This document shows positions 17,289 to 25,720 of a stretch of 64,000 nt of DNA, in pieces. Numbering within the stretch: position 1 is the first letter of the stretch; each line of letters opens with the position of its first letter. A program made the translations under genes and the position numbers. A model generated the notes under the pieces. That model worked only from the letters and a program-made list of their open reading frames with translations, made no database searches and was not told the origin of the DNA. Origin of the DNA: Microbacterium sp. W4I4 (GTDB lineage Bacteria > Actinomycetota > Actinomycetes > Actinomycetales > Microbacteriaceae); NCBI RefSeq assembly GCF_030816235.1, contig NZ_JAUSXT010000001.1:2232001-2296000 (forward strand), in the 5' to 3' direction.

Positions 17289-17333
17289 TGGAAAACGTAG
17301 GTTCCCGAGCCTCCGCACCCACCTTTTCCATCT
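17286..17333. repeat. 48-bp palindromic element, AGATGGAAAA family, copy 3
   Basis: Ends AGATGGAAAA and TTTTCCATCT, with the interior ending CCCACC as in copy 1. It begins at the last bases of the 16-bp tandem array. Confidence 0.8.
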
Positions 17334-17347
17334 CCCCGCGCCGGAAC

Positions 17348-17395
17348 GGATGGAAAACGTCGGCGGGAGTGGGCTCGCACCAGCGCTTTCCATCT
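17348..17395. repeat. 48-bp palindromic element, AGATGGAAAA family, copy 4
   Basis: Starts with GATGGAAAACG and ends with GCTTTCCATCT; the right half matches copy 2 (CACCAGCG). It sits 14 bp after copy 3, the same spacing as between copies 1 and 2, so the pair appears to move or duplicate as a unit. Confidence 0.8.
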
Positions 17396-17408
17396 CTCCG
17401 CGCCGGGC

Positions 17409-17458
17409 TGGATCAGAAACGCCGCCGAATGAGCCCGCGCAGCGACGTTTCTGATCCA
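17409..17458. repeat. 50-bp palindrome, TGGATCAGAAACG family, copy 2
   Basis: Perfect 13-bp arms TGGATCAGAAACG and CGTTTCTGATCCA around a 24-bp centre. The other copy is at 12160-12223. Confidence 0.8.
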
Positions 17459-17557
17459 AGCCCACCCCGGATGCCGCACCGCCGACTCCCCGGCATCCGC
17501 TCCTCCGCGCGCCGATAGACTGGTCTCGCCCGCTCGGCCCCTTCCTTTGGAGTGCGC

Positions 17558-19888
17558 GTGACCGCCAACACCCCCACCACCCACGTTCCCGACTCTGTCG
17601 AGAACGCCCTCGCGACTCCGGAGAAGCAGCAGCCGTACGCGGCGCTCGGCCTCAAGCCGGAGGAGTACGAGCAGATCAAGACCATCCTCGGCCGCCGCCC
17701 CACCTCTGGCGAGCTGGCGATGTACTCGGTGATGTGGTCTGAGCACTGCTCCTACAAGAGCTCGAAGAACTATCTCAAGAGGTTCGGCCAGAAGGTCTCG
17801 GAAGAGATGAAGAAGCGCCTCATGGTCGGCATGGGCCAGAACGCCGGTGTCGTCGACGTCGGCGAGGGCTGGGCGGTCACCTTCAAGGCCGAGTCGCACA
17901 ACCACCCGAGCTTCATCGAGCCGTTCCAGGGCGCGGCGACCGGCATAGGCGGCATCGTCCGCGACATCATCTCCATGGGCGCACGCCCCGTCGCCGTGAT
18001 GGACGCACTGCGCTTCGGCGCCATCGACCACCCCGACACTCCGCGCGTGGTGCACGGCGTCACCGCCGGCATCAGCTTCTACGGCAACTGCCTGGGCCTG
18101 CCGAACATCGGCGGCGAGACCGTCTTCGACTCGGTCTACCAGGCCAACCCGCTCGTCAACGCGCTCGCGGTCGGCGTCCTCCGCCACGAGGACCTCAAGC
18201 TCGCGAACGCCGAGGGCGTCGGCAACAAGGTCGTCCTCTTCGGCGCTCGCACGGGCGGCGACGGCATCGGCGGCGCCAGCATCCTGGCATCCGACACCTT
18301 CGCCGACGGCGGACCCACCAAGCGTCCCGCCGTGCAGGTCGGCGACCCGTTCGCCGAGAAGGTGCTCATCGAGTGCTGCCTGGAGCTGTACCGCGACGAG
18401 CTGGTCGAGGCCATCCAGGACCTCGGCGCCGCCGGCATCTCCTGCGCGACGTCCGAGCTGGCCGCCAACGGCAACTCCGGCATGAAGGTCTCGCTCGACA
18501 ACGTGCTGCTGCGCGACCCCACGCTCACGGCCGAAGAGATCCTGATGAGCGAGTCGCAGGAGCGCATGATGGCGATCGTCGCGCCCGAGAAGCTCGAGGC
18601 CTTCCTCGCCGTCGTGAACAAGTGGGAGGTCGAGACCAGCGTGCTCGGCGAGGTCACCGGCGACGGCCGCCTCGTCATCGACTGGCAGGGCGAGCGCATC
18701 GTCGACGTCGACCCGTCCACCGTCGCGGTCGACGGCCCGGTCTACGACCGTCCGGTCGCGTACCCGACGTGGATCGACGCGCTGCAGGCGGATGCCGCGG
18801 AGCTGCTGCCCCGTTCGAACGAGCCCGCCGTGCTGCGCGAGCAGTTCCTGGCCCTGCTGGGTTCGCCGAACCTGGCCGACACCAGCTGGATCACCAACCA
18901 GTACGACTACTACGTGGGCGGCAACACGGCCCTGGCCTTCCCCGACGACGCCGGCATGATCCGCGTCGACGAGGAGTCGGGCCTGGGCTTCGCGATCGCC
19001 ACCGACGCCAACGGCCGCTACAGCCAGCTCGACCCGTACGCGGGCGCGCAGCTGGCCCTCGCCGAGGCGTACCGCAACGTCGCCGTCACCGGCGCCGAGC
19101 CCACCGCGATCACGGACTGCCTGAACTTCGGCTCCCCCGAGAACCCCGAGGTCATGTGGCAGTTCGGGCAGACCGTCGACGGTCTGGCCGACGGATGCTT
19201 CGAGCTTGGCACCCCGGTCACCGGCGGCAACGTGTCCTTCTACAACCAGACCGGCGACGTGCCGATCCACCCCACCCCGCTGGTGGGCGTGATGGGCATC
19301 ATCGACGACGTCTCGCGCCGCATCCCGTCGGGCTGGCAGGACGAGGGGCAGAACATCTACCTGCTCGGCACCACCGCGACCGAGCTGTCGGGTTCGGCGT
19401 GGGCCGACGTCGTGCACGACCACCTGGGCGGGCTGCCGCCGACCGTGGACCTCGCCGGCGAGAAGCGTCTGGCCGGGCTCATCTCCGCCGCGCGCGACGA
19501 GTGGCTGATCTCCTCCGCGCATGATCTCTCCGAAGGCGGGCTGGGCCAGGCCCTCGCCGAGGGCGTCATGCGCTTCGGTCTCGGCGCTCGCGTGTGGCTG
19601 ACCGAGCTCATGGAGCGCGACGGGGTGGATGCCGCATCCGCTCTGTTCTCCGAATCGACCGGCCGCGTGATCGTCACCGTGCCGCGTGAGGACGACGTGA
19701 AGTTCCGGGGCCTCTGCGAGGGACGCGACTATCCGGTGCTGCGCATCGGCGTCACCGACTCCGAGCCGGCTCTCGAGGTGCAGGACGTGTTCACCCTGAC
19801 GGTGGACGAGCTGCGCTCCACCTCCCGCGCGACCCTGCCGGGCGTCTTCGGGCCGACGGTCACCGAGCCCACCGCGGCGTCGGCGTGA
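17558..19888 (+). CDS. purL: Phosphoribosylformylglycinamidine synthase subunit PurL (small type)
   Basis: 776 residues, normal for the small PurL of Gram-positive bacteria, which works with PurQ and PurS. It converts FGAR to FGAM in purine synthesis using ATP and ammonia from PurQ. Diagnostic motifs: [46 protein letters not shown] with the catalytic His, GGETVFDS, and the second half with [14 protein letters not shown] and [15 protein letters not shown] sequence ([15 protein letters not shown]). GTG 17558 is chosen over GTG 17552 because GGAG lies five bases upstream of it. purQ and purS are not adjacent in this window. Confidence 0.97.
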   Translation: MTANTPTTHVPDSVENALATPEKQQPYAALGLKPEEYEQIKTILGRRPTSGELAMYSVMWSEHCSYKSSKNYLKRFGQKVSEEMKKRLMVGMGQNAGVVDVGEGWAVTFKAESHNHPSFIEPFQGAATGIGGIVRDIISMGARPVAVMDALRFGAIDHPDTPRVVHGVTAGISFYGNCLGLPNIGGETVFDSVYQANPLVNALAVGVLRHEDLKLANAEGVGNKVVLFGARTGGDGIGGASILASDTFADGGPTKRPAVQVGDPFAEKVLIECCLELYRDELVEAIQDLGAAGISCATSELAANGNSGMKVSLDNVLLRDPTLTAEEILMSESQERMMAIVAPEKLEAFLAVVNKWEVETSVLGEVTGDGRLVIDWQGERIVDVDPSTVAVDGPVYDRPVAYPTWIDALQADAAELLPRSNEPAVLREQFLALLGSPNLADTSWITNQYDYYVGGNTALAFPDDAGMIRVDEESGLGFAIATDANGRYSQLDPYAGAQLALAEAYRNVAVTGAEPTAITDCLNFGSPENPEVMWQFGQTVDGLADGCFELGTPVTGGNVSFYNQTGDVPIHPTPLVGVMGIIDDVSRRIPSGWQDEGQNIYLLGTTATELSGSAWADVVHDHLGGLPPTVDLAGEKRLAGLISAARDEWLISSAHDLSEGGLGQALAEGVMRFGLGARVWLTELMERDGVDAASALFSESTGRVIVTVPREDDVKFRGLCEGRDYPVLRIGVTDSEPALEVQDVFTLTVDELRSTSRATLPGVFGPTVTEPTAASA

Positions 19889-20046
19889 CCGAGGTCATGG
19901 AGGCGGTGGACAAGGTGGACTCCGACGACGACTACGGCGATTTCGAGCGCCGCAAGCATCGCATCCGCCTGGTCGCCTGGATCACGATCGTCGCGCTCAT
20001 CGTGGGCGGCGGCGGGGCGAGCCTGGCGACGCTGCTCTTCCCGTGA
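19885..20046 (+). CDS. Small single-span membrane protein downstream of purL
   Basis: 53 residues, GTG start overlapping the purL stop (GTGA). An acidic N-terminus ([19 protein letters not shown]) is followed by a hydrophobic span ([20 protein letters not shown]) and a short end TLLFP. The basic patch RRKHRIR before the span predicts the N-terminus inside. Function unknown. Coupling to purL and good coding composition support it as a real gene. A hairpin follows at 20071. Confidence 0.7.
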   Translation: MTEVMEAVDKVDSDDDYGDFERRKHRIRLVAWITIVALIVGGGGASLATLLFP

Positions 20047-20070
20047 GGCGCGGCCCTTTGCGCTGAGCAC

Positions 20071-20088
20071 GCGCACGCCCTCGTGCGC
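20071..20088. terminator. Hairpin after purL and the small membrane gene
   Basis: GCGCACG and CGTGCGC pair perfectly around the loop CCCT. There is no T-run, as is common in high-GC actinobacteria. It lies between convergent genes. Confidence 0.5.
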
Positions 20089-20167
20089 CGAGCCACCAGG
20101 CAAGCGTCGAGCCACCACCGTGATGACGGTCGCTTGCGTGGTGGGTCGCGCGTTGCCTGGTGGGTCG
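20089..20167. repeat. Nested inverted repeat with CGAGCCACCA half-sites
   Basis: Outer arms CGAGCCACCAGGCAA (20089-20103) and TTGCCTGGTGGGTCG (20153-20167) pair with one mismatch. Inner arms CGAGCCACCAC (20108-20118) and GTGGTGGGTCG (20138-20148) do likewise. CAAGCG and CGCTTG (20101, 20131) pair in between. It lies in the convergent gap before the AraC gene. Confidence 0.75.
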
Positions 20168-20183
20168 CGCAACAGGCTGGCGG

Positions 20184-21101
20184 TCAGGCGCTGACGACCC
20201 AGAACCGCGGGTCGCCCCAACCCAGTTCGTCGTGGCCGTGGGATGCCAGCGCGAGACACACGAGCGTGCGACGGTGCGCCGCGAAGGTCAGGACGTGGGC
20301 GATGTTCCCGCCGTACGAGATCATCTGCGCGGGCTCGGTCATGGCATCCACGAACGTCTCGTCCAGCCGGTCCTCGGCGATCACCTCCCGCACGTGCGCG
20401 AGGAACGCGGAGCCCTCGGTGTCGAGGATGGTCCGCAGCTCGCTCAGCGACTGATCGGCCTCGATGGACAGGTCGTAGCTGCGGCCGGCCATCACCGCAT
20501 TCCACATCGCCATCTGACCGGTCAACCGGGCCAGCAGCGATCTGATCGTCTGGTCGGCCTCATCGGGCACGCCTCCGATCGGCTGTTCGAGCTGCTCGGC
20601 GTCGAGCGGTCCGGCCACCCGGATCATCTCGCCGGTCAGCCAGATGTGATGCTCCACCATCCGTGTGATCAGGTCCATGTCACTCACTGCTCCTCTCGAG
20701 GGGAGCCGGATGCTCCCCGGTGGGTGGAAATGCACATCACTCGCCGCCGGGATGCGGATCTGCCCCGGATGCTGCCGCCAGACGGCCGGGCCCGTGCCGA
20801 AGGCACGCGTGAACGCGCGGGTGAACGCCTCGTGCGAGCCGTATCCGGCATCCACCGCGATGTCCAGCAGGGCGGCGTCGGTGGTCAGCATCCGGAACGC
20901 GGCGCGCTCGAGCAGGATCCTCCTGCGGAACGCGGCCGGCGGCTCCGTGGCGACCGAACGGATCATCCGGTCGAAGTGGAATCGCGAGAAGCCGATCCTG
21001 GATGCGAGCTCATCGCCGGTCAGCTTGCCGGCCTCGTCGTCGTGCATGGCCGAGGCCAGGTGATCGACGAATGCGGCGAACGTGTCGGATGATGTGCTCA
21101 T
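20184..21101 (-). CDS. AraC-type regulator with C-terminal DinB-like domain
   Basis: 305 residues. The N-terminal third is an AraC helix-turn-helix pair (ELASRIGFSRFHFDRMIRSV, then DIAVDAGYGSHEAFTRAFTRAFGTGPAVWR). The rest resembles a DinB-like four-helix domain (MVEHHIWLTGEMIRVAG, DQTIRSLLARLTGQMAMWNAV, GNIAHVLTFAAHRRTLV), with His residues that could hold a metal. The start at ATG 21101 removes an upstream extension of 30 codons lacking regulator sequence; the ribosome site GGAG is very close to it. Target genes and ligand are unknown. Confidence 0.85.
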   Translation of the reverse strand: MSTSSDTFAAFVDHLASAMHDDEAGKLTGDELASRIGFSRFHFDRMIRSVATEPPAAFRRRILLERAAFRMLTTDAALLDIAVDAGYGSHEAFTRAFTRAFGTGPAVWRQHPGQIRIPAASDVHFHPPGSIRLPSRGAVSDMDLITRMVEHHIWLTGEMIRVAGPLDAEQLEQPIGGVPDEADQTIRSLLARLTGQMAMWNAVMAGRSYDLSIEADQSLSELRTILDTEGSAFLAHVREVIAEDRLDETFVDAMTEPAQMISYGGNIAHVLTFAAHRRTLVCLALASHGHDELGWGDPRFWVVSA

Positions 21102-21177
21102 GGCTCCATCATGATCCGGTGGGTTCGGGCGCGCTTGATCGGTCTTGCGGAGGTTGGCGAGTCTCACCATTCGCGGC

Positions 21178-21233
21178 CATGTGTGCCACATTGACGCATT
21201 CCCTCACACTTGAGAGGCCATGTGGCACACATG
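21178..21233. repeat. Inverted repeat CATGTGTGCCACAT
   Basis: CATGTGTGCCACAT (21178-21191) and its exact reverse complement ATGTGGCACACATG (21220-21233) flank 28 bp. It lies between the AraC gene and the small membrane gene at 21268, 35 bases before that start, so it could be an operator or a mobile palindrome. Confidence 0.75.
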
Positions 21234-21267
21234 CACGGGCGAGCGGGCCCCGCCGTAGGCTGGAGAC

Positions 21268-21492
21268 ATGGCCCGTCGCAAGCGTCCGTTCCTCATGACC
21301 GCGATCGCGCTGTGGGTGGCCGCGGTCGTGCTGACGGCTCCCGCGCTCGGTCAGCTGGTCAACGGCGTCCCCGCAGACCAGGGCCTGGGTCCGATCGGCT
21401 TCGTGATCGGACCGCTGCTCGCGATCGGCGGCATCCTGCTGTTCCTCGTGAAGAAGCCCGAGCCCGAGCGGCCACCCGAGCCGCTGGACTGA
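21268..21492 (+). CDS. Small two-span membrane protein
   Basis: 74 residues with basic N-terminus MARRKRP and two hydrophobic segments (LMTAIALWVAAVVLTAPAL and IGFVIGPLLAIGGILLFLV), ending in a charged tail rich in Pro and Glu. GGAG lies a few bases before the ATG at 21268. It is an actinobacterial-type short membrane protein of unknown function. A hairpin terminator at 21520 separates it from the convergent gnd gene. Confidence 0.75.
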   Translation: MARRKRPFLMTAIALWVAAVVLTAPALGQLVNGVPADQGLGPIGFVIGPLLAIGGILLFLVKKPEPERPPEPLD

Positions 21493-21519
21493 ACACTCTC
21501 CCCCGCTCGCAAGACGCGA

Positions 21520-21550
21520 ATGGCCGCCTCCCACGCGGGGAAGCGGCCAT
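21520..21550. terminator. Bidirectional hairpin between small membrane gene and gnd
   Basis: ATGGCCGC (21520-21527) pairs with GCGGCCAT (21543-21550). Inside, TCCC and GGGA extend the stem past one mismatch. Confidence 0.65.
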
Positions 21551-21583
21551 ATGCGACCTGCGAGACAGGGTCAGAAGCGCGAC

Positions 21584-22639
21584 TCAGGCGGTGTCGGACT
21601 TGCGGCCGCCGGCCTCGAGCACATCACCCGCGGGCAGTTCCTTGTGTCCACCGAACTGCAGGCGCATCGCGGAGAGCACCTGGTTGGCGAACTGGTCCTC
21701 GTCGCGCGAGGCGAAGCGCTCGAACAGCGATGCGGCGAGCACCGGCACCGGCACGCCCACGTCGATCGCGGCCTTGACGGTCCAGCGGCCCTCACCGGAG
21801 TCGGACACACGACCGGCGAGGCCGTCGAGCGTGGGGTTCTCGTTGAGTGCGGTGGCGGTCAGGTCGAGCAGCCACGAGGAGATGACCGATCCGCGGCGCC
21901 ACAGCTCGGAGACCGCGGCGGTGTCGATGGGGAACTGGTAGTACTCCGGCTCCTCCAGCGGGGCGATCTCGGCCGAGTGCTCGGCCTCGCGCACGCCGGC
22001 ATCCGCGTTGTTGAGGATGTTCAGGCCCTCGGCGATCGCGGCCATGATGCCGTACTCGATGCCGTTGTGCACCATCTTCACGAAGTGCCCTGAGCCTGAC
22101 GGTCCGCAGTGCAGGTAGCCCTGCTCCTCTGGAGTCAGCTCGCCGGTGCGCCCGGGAGTGCGCTCGATCTCGCCCACACCGGGCGAGATGGTCTTCAGCA
22201 GCGGCTCGATGTGGCTGACCGCGGCATCCGACCCGCCGACCATCAGGCAGTACCCGCGCTCGAGTCCGAACACGCCGCCGCTGGTGCCGGCATCCACGTA
22301 CTCGATGCCCTTCTCCTTCATCGCCTTCGCGCGGCGCACGTCGTCGCGGTAGTTCGAGTTGCCGCCGTCGATGATGATGTCGCCCGGCTCGAGCACCTCG
22401 GCGACCTGCTCGGCGATCTCCCCGGTCAGCGAGGCGGGCACCATCAGCCACACCACGCGCGGGGTCTGCAGCTTGGCTGCGAAGTCCTTCAGATCGGATG
22501 CTCCCGTCGCGCCCTCCTCGGAGAGCGCCTTCACGGCATCCGCATTCACGTCGTACGCGACGCATTCGTGCCCATCGCGCATCAGCCGCCGCACGATGTT
22601 CGCGCCCATCCGGCCGAGTCCGATCATTCCCAGTTGCAT
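21584..22639 (-). CDS. gnd: 6-phosphogluconate dehydrogenase, decarboxylating (short GndA-like type)
   Basis: 351 residues. It oxidises and decarboxylates 6-phosphogluconate to ribulose-5-phosphate in the pentose phosphate pathway. Motifs: MQLGMIGLGRMGANIVRRL for the cofactor, IIIDGGNSNYRDD, TSGGVFGLERGYCLMVGG, and the catalytic GPSGSGHFVKMVHNGIEYG with the Lys. It is shorter than the 470-residue NADP type and belongs to the YqeC/GndA-like short group. The start is the ATG at 22639 with AGGAG before it; the open frame continues upstream into noncoding repeats. Confidence 0.92.
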   Translation of the reverse strand: MQLGMIGLGRMGANIVRRLMRDGHECVAYDVNADAVKALSEEGATGASDLKDFAAKLQTPRVVWLMVPASLTGEIAEQVAEVLEPGDIIIDGGNSNYRDDVRRAKAMKEKGIEYVDAGTSGGVFGLERGYCLMVGGSDAAVSHIEPLLKTISPGVGEIERTPGRTGELTPEEQGYLHCGPSGSGHFVKMVHNGIEYGIMAAIAEGLNILNNADAGVREAEHSAEIAPLEEPEYYQFPIDTAAVSELWRRGSVISSWLLDLTATALNENPTLDGLAGRVSDSGEGRWTVKAAIDVGVPVPVLAASLFERFASRDEDQFANQVLSAMRLQFGGHKELPAGDVLEAGGRKSDTA

Positions 22640-22750
22640 CGCTTCTCCTCGCGTCAGTACAGCGTTCCCATCGTCCTCCCGCGTCGGGCCTGAGGCAAGC
22701 CGGGGCGGGTCCCACGGCGGCTGTCGTAAGCGATCGGTCGGGATCCGCTC

Positions 22751-22822
22751 GGGAGGAGAACTCGCTCTGGGGAGGAGAGATCGAGCGGGAAGCTCCTCCC
22801 CGGCGGGAGATCTCCTCCCCAG
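22751..22822. repeat. Interlaced inverted repeats GGGAGGAGA / CTCCTCCC
   Basis: CTGGGGAGGAGA (22767-22778) has its perfect complement TCTCCTCCCCAG at 22811-22822. GGGAGGAGAA at 22751 and GCTCCTCCCC at 22792 add a second, shorter pair. It lies in the 241-bp divergent gap between gnd and the DksA-like gene; otherwise I see nothing specific there. Confidence 0.65.
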
Positions 22823-22880
22823 GCGAGACGGCGAGAGGGCGAGGCAGAGCGCTGAGGGCTGAGCGACGTAGGGTGTGGGC

Positions 22881-23222
22881 ATGATCAGTCGCGAGGTGCT
22901 CGCAGGGCGGAGAGCGGATGCCGTCGCGCGCGCCGACGCCGCAGCATCCGCCCTGGCCGAACTCGTGCAGGACCGGAGGGGCTCCAACGATGACGACGAG
23001 CACGACCCCGAGGGTGTGACGCTGTCATCGGAGTGGTCGCGGTTGTCGGGGCTGTCGGATGCCGCGGCCGACGATGTGCGCCGCTTCGACGACGCGCTGA
23101 AGCGGTGGGATGCCGGAACTTACGGGATCTGCGCGCGCTGCGGCAAACCGATCCCGGCGGGACGGCTGGACGCGCGCCCGTTCGCGGAGCTGTGCGTGCC
23201 GTGTGCGGAGAAGGCCATCTGA
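22881..23222 (+). CDS. DksA/TraR-type C4 zinc-finger protein
   Basis: 113 residues: a helical N-terminal hairpin (AGRRADAVARADAAASALAEL), an acidic stretch (SNDDDEHDPEG), and a C-terminal C4 zinc finger in which CARCGKPIPAGRL is followed by CVPC. The DksA family binds RNA polymerase through its secondary channel; the family includes actinobacterial members of unknown role. The acidic tip Asp residues of true DksA cannot be confirmed here. ATG 22881 is used; GTG 22875 is an alternative. Confidence 0.85.
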   Translation: MISREVLAGRRADAVARADAAASALAELVQDRRGSNDDDEHDPEGVTLSSEWSRLSGLSDAAADDVRRFDDALKRWDAGTYGICARCGKPIPAGRLDARPFAELCVPCAEKAI

Positions 23223-23269
23223 CTGCAACCGCTTCGGCGCTCGGGGACCAGACGCAGGCGTGTGCCAGC

Positions 23270-23308
23270 TGCAACCGATTGCAACCGTGGTTCGGGGTTT
23301 GATAGAGT
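23270..23308 (+). promoter_or_regulatory. NagR-type operator O1 and candidate promoter of the regulator gene
   Basis: TGCAACCGATTGCA at 23270-23283 is the first of six matching operators. Its right half supplies a -35-like TTGCAA (23279-23284). TAGAGT follows at 18-bp spacing (23303-23308), about 165 bases before the LacI start, which suggests autoregulation. A half-site TGCAACCG lies at about 23224. Confidence 0.65.
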
Positions 23309-23412
23309 CCGTCAGTACCCACCGACCGTGCGGCGATCTCGATCGTCACCCCGCGGCCGACGGCGAACTGGAACGTGGTGCGCCGGGTGCAGGATGGGGA
23401 TATATGGAACGG

Positions 23413-23429
23413 CGAACGACCGTCGTTCG
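23413..23429. promoter_or_regulatory. 17-bp perfect palindrome in the lacI leader
   Basis: CGAACGAC-C-GTCGTTCG is a perfect 8-1-8 palindrome 42 bases upstream of the GTG at 23472. It differs from the NagR operators, so it may be a hairpin in the leader RNA or a site for another protein. Confidence 0.45.
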
Positions 23430-23471
23430 GCAGGGTTGCCGGATTCGGGGTCGCAACGAGAGGGGACCGTC

Positions 23472-24443
23472 GTGGCGAAGGTGACGATCTACTCGATCGC
23501 CGAGGAACTCGGTGTGCACGCGTCTACAGTGTCCCGGGCGTTCAGCCGTCCGGACCTCGTGAAGGACGATGTCAGACAGCGCGTCCTCGAGACCGCTGAC
23601 CGTCTGGGTTTCCAGCCGAACCGCACCGCCCGGCGGCTCGCGACGGGCAGCACCGGTGCCGTGGGCCTGCTGGTGCCCGACATCACCAACCCGTTCTTCC
23701 CGCCGCTGGTGCGCGAGATCCAGGCTGCGGCGGGCGAATCGACCGTCATCCTCGTCGACGCCCAGGGCGATGCCGACGCAGAGGCCTCTCTTATCGCGCG
23801 GCTGAGAGCCCAGACCGATGGCATCCTGCTGGCCTCCCCACTCGCCTCCGATGAGGCGCTGCGCGAGGCTATCGGCTCGATGCCGACGGTGGTGCTCAAC
23901 CGTGAGGTCGAGGGCATCCCCTCGGTGGTGTGCGACATGACCAGTGCACTGCATGACGCCGGAGATCACGTGCGCGCGCTGGGTCACACCCGCGTCGCCC
24001 TGCTGTCCGGAACCATCGGCTCCTGGGCGGCCGAGCAGCGGCGCGCGGCGATTCGCACCTGGGCCGCCGGAACTGATGTCGTGCTCACCGAGCTCGGCCC
24101 GTTCGACGCCTCGTACGAGGGCGGCAGGGCTGCGGCCGAGGCGCTGCTGAACACCGACACGACCGCCGCGTTCGCGTTCGACGATCTCACGGCGTGCGGC
24201 GTCATCGCCGGGCTCGCGGATTCCGGTCAGCGAGTACCCGATGACCGTTCGGTGATCGGCTGTGACGACGTGCTGCTGGCGCGGGCCGTCACACCTTCAC
24301 TGAGTACGGTGTCGACGCCCAACGAGCGCCTCGCCGAAGAGGCCATGTCTGCCATGCACGCGGCGATCGCGGGTGACCGACCGTCGAACGTGCGCCTGGA
24401 GGGCGAGTTCATCCCCCGCCAGTCCAGCGGCCAGGCGCGCTGA
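23472..24443 (+). CDS. LacI-family regulator of the amino-sugar locus (NagR-like)
   Basis: 323 residues. Helix-turn-helix TIYSIAEELGVHASTVSRAF at about residues 4-24, hinge FQPNRTARRLATG, then the sugar-binding domain beginning GAVGLLVPDITNPFFPPL. GTG 23472 follows a GAGAGGGG ribosome site. Six TGCAAYCGRTTGCA operators occur in the next 22 kb at gene starts, and one (O1) lies upstream of this gene, so it is the natural candidate to bind them. The effector is probably GlcNAc-6-phosphate, glucosamine-6-phosphate or a related sugar, inferred from the nagA/nagB targets. Confidence 0.9.
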   Translation: MAKVTIYSIAEELGVHASTVSRAFSRPDLVKDDVRQRVLETADRLGFQPNRTARRLATGSTGAVGLLVPDITNPFFPPLVREIQAAAGESTVILVDAQGDADAEASLIARLRAQTDGILLASPLASDEALREAIGSMPTVVLNREVEGIPSVVCDMTSALHDAGDHVRALGHTRVALLSGTIGSWAAEQRRAAIRTWAAGTDVVLTELGPFDASYEGGRAAAEALLNTDTTAAFAFDDLTACGVIAGLADSGQRVPDDRSVIGCDDVLLARAVTPSLSTVSTPNERLAEEAMSAMHAAIAGDRPSNVRLEGEFIPRQSSGQAR

Positions 24444-24447
24444 TCGC

Positions 24448-25695
24448 TCACTGCCGCGGCGCCTGGCCTTCTGCATCCAGCTCGATCAGCTGCATGAGGT
24501 TGCGGACGATGTGGAACGGGTCCTTGACCGGCAGCGCGACGACCTCGTCGCGCGGACTGCCGTCACGGTTGCGGATCTGAACCCACTCCTCTCCGTCCTC
24601 ACCGCCGGGGAACGTCGCAAGGGCGTAGTCCCAGATGCGCGTGTGCCAGGGGTCGCAGTCCGCGCGCCCGTGCCGCCGTGCGGCGATGGCCGTGGTCGCC
24701 GCGGCCTCCGTGTGCACCCACCACAGCTTGGTGTCCCAGGTGCGCCGCACGAGCTGCTCGTACGGCGAATCCTGCGTGGATCCGCGCGGCTCGCCACCCG
24801 CGACATCGGCGTAGCGCAGCATGCCGCCGAGCTCGTCGTCCCAGCCCAGTTCGCACAGCGGACGTATCGAGTCCAGCGCCGACTGACGATGCGTCTGTGC
24901 ATCACCGCCGACCAGATCGATCGCATCGAGAGCGATCCAGATGGCCTCGAGCGCGTGACCCGGCACCCGGTGTCGCGTGATCAGATCGTCGCCACCGGCA
25001 TCATCCAGACGCGGCATCTCGGCGAAGCTTCCGTCCTCGGTGCGGAACGACATGACCGTGTCGATCTCGCGGGCGAGAGCGTCGTCGCGCGTGCTGGATG
25101 CCGTGAGCGCGCGCTCCGCCTGGGTGAACACGCCGAGTGCGTTGAGCAGGATCAGGTGCGGGCCGAAGGCCCGATGTCCCGCAGGGATCGCGTAGGGCGG
25201 AGTGGGTGCGGTGCGCTCACGGATGTCTGCGATGGCGCGATCGAGGATGCTGCGAGCAGGGGCGATCCAGGTACGGTCAGCCGACACCCGGGCGAGCTCG
25301 GCGAAGCCCATCACCGCGAAGAGGTCGGCGTACACGCTGCGCGACGGCTGACCTGTGACCGGCCGCGCGCCGTCGCGACTCAGCGCGAAGTCGCACGTGC
25401 CGTCGGGGTGAACGGCGTTCTCCTGGAGGAATACCGCGCCGCGCCGCGCCCAGTCGAGCATCCGCTCCGCGTCGGCATCCGGCACCTCGAGCAGGCCACG
25501 TCCGGACTGCTCGGCGGCGCGAGCGAGGAGCCAGATGAAGCGGCCCTGCGACCAGGTGTACTTGTCGTCGGCCACCCGGTCGCGTCCGCGATTGTCGAAA
25601 CAGGTGTGGAAGCCGCCGAACTCGTCGTCGATTCCACGACTCGTCCAGAACGGCAGGACGACCTGCTCGAGGTGTCTCCGGGCCTCGTGCGTCAT
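24448..25695 (-). CDS. AGE-family N-acylglucosamine 2-epimerase
   Basis: 415 residues with the alpha/alpha-barrel pattern of the AGE family. Conserved active-site regions: RFIWLLARAAE, the His in HRVPGHALEAIW, and WWVHTEAAATTAIAA. The enzyme would interconvert GlcNAc and ManNAc, or mannose and fructose/glucose in related members; the amino-sugar context favours the first. ATG 25695 follows GGAGGGAG. The divergent nagB promoter with operator O2 lies 59 bp upstream, so both sides may be controlled together. Its 3' end is 4 bp from the regulator stop (convergent). Confidence 0.85.
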   Translation of the reverse strand: MTHEARRHLEQVVLPFWTSRGIDDEFGGFHTCFDNRGRDRVADDKYTWSQGRFIWLLARAAEQSGRGLLEVPDADAERMLDWARRGAVFLQENAVHPDGTCDFALSRDGARPVTGQPSRSVYADLFAVMGFAELARVSADRTWIAPARSILDRAIADIRERTAPTPPYAIPAGHRAFGPHLILLNALGVFTQAERALTASSTRDDALAREIDTVMSFRTEDGSFAEMPRLDDAGGDDLITRHRVPGHALEAIWIALDAIDLVGGDAQTHRQSALDSIRPLCELGWDDELGGMLRYADVAGGEPRGSTQDSPYEQLVRRTWDTKLWWVHTEAAATTAIAARRHGRADCDPWHTRIWDYALATFPGGEDGEEWVQIRNRDGSPRDEVVALPVKDPFHIVRNLMQLIELDAEGQAPRQ

Positions 25696-25720
25696 TCTGC
25701 TCCCTCCGCGCGTCGCCCCG

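Noticed and set aside
16641..17300. A 219-codon uninterrupted protein including the tandem repeat
   Set aside because: After HETF the sequence loses family similarity and becomes Arg/Pro-rich; the DUF4188 end is in another frame and stops at 17136.
16646..19522. A 958-codon open frame on the minus strand across purL
   Set aside because: It is the antisense shadow of purL in GC-rich DNA. Its protein is low-complexity (rich in Val, Gly, Arg, Asp) and the plus strand has an undoubted purL.
23413..23429. Considered as a seventh NagR operator
   Set aside because: Its arms (CGAACGAC) do not match TGCAAY; recorded separately as an unassigned palindrome.
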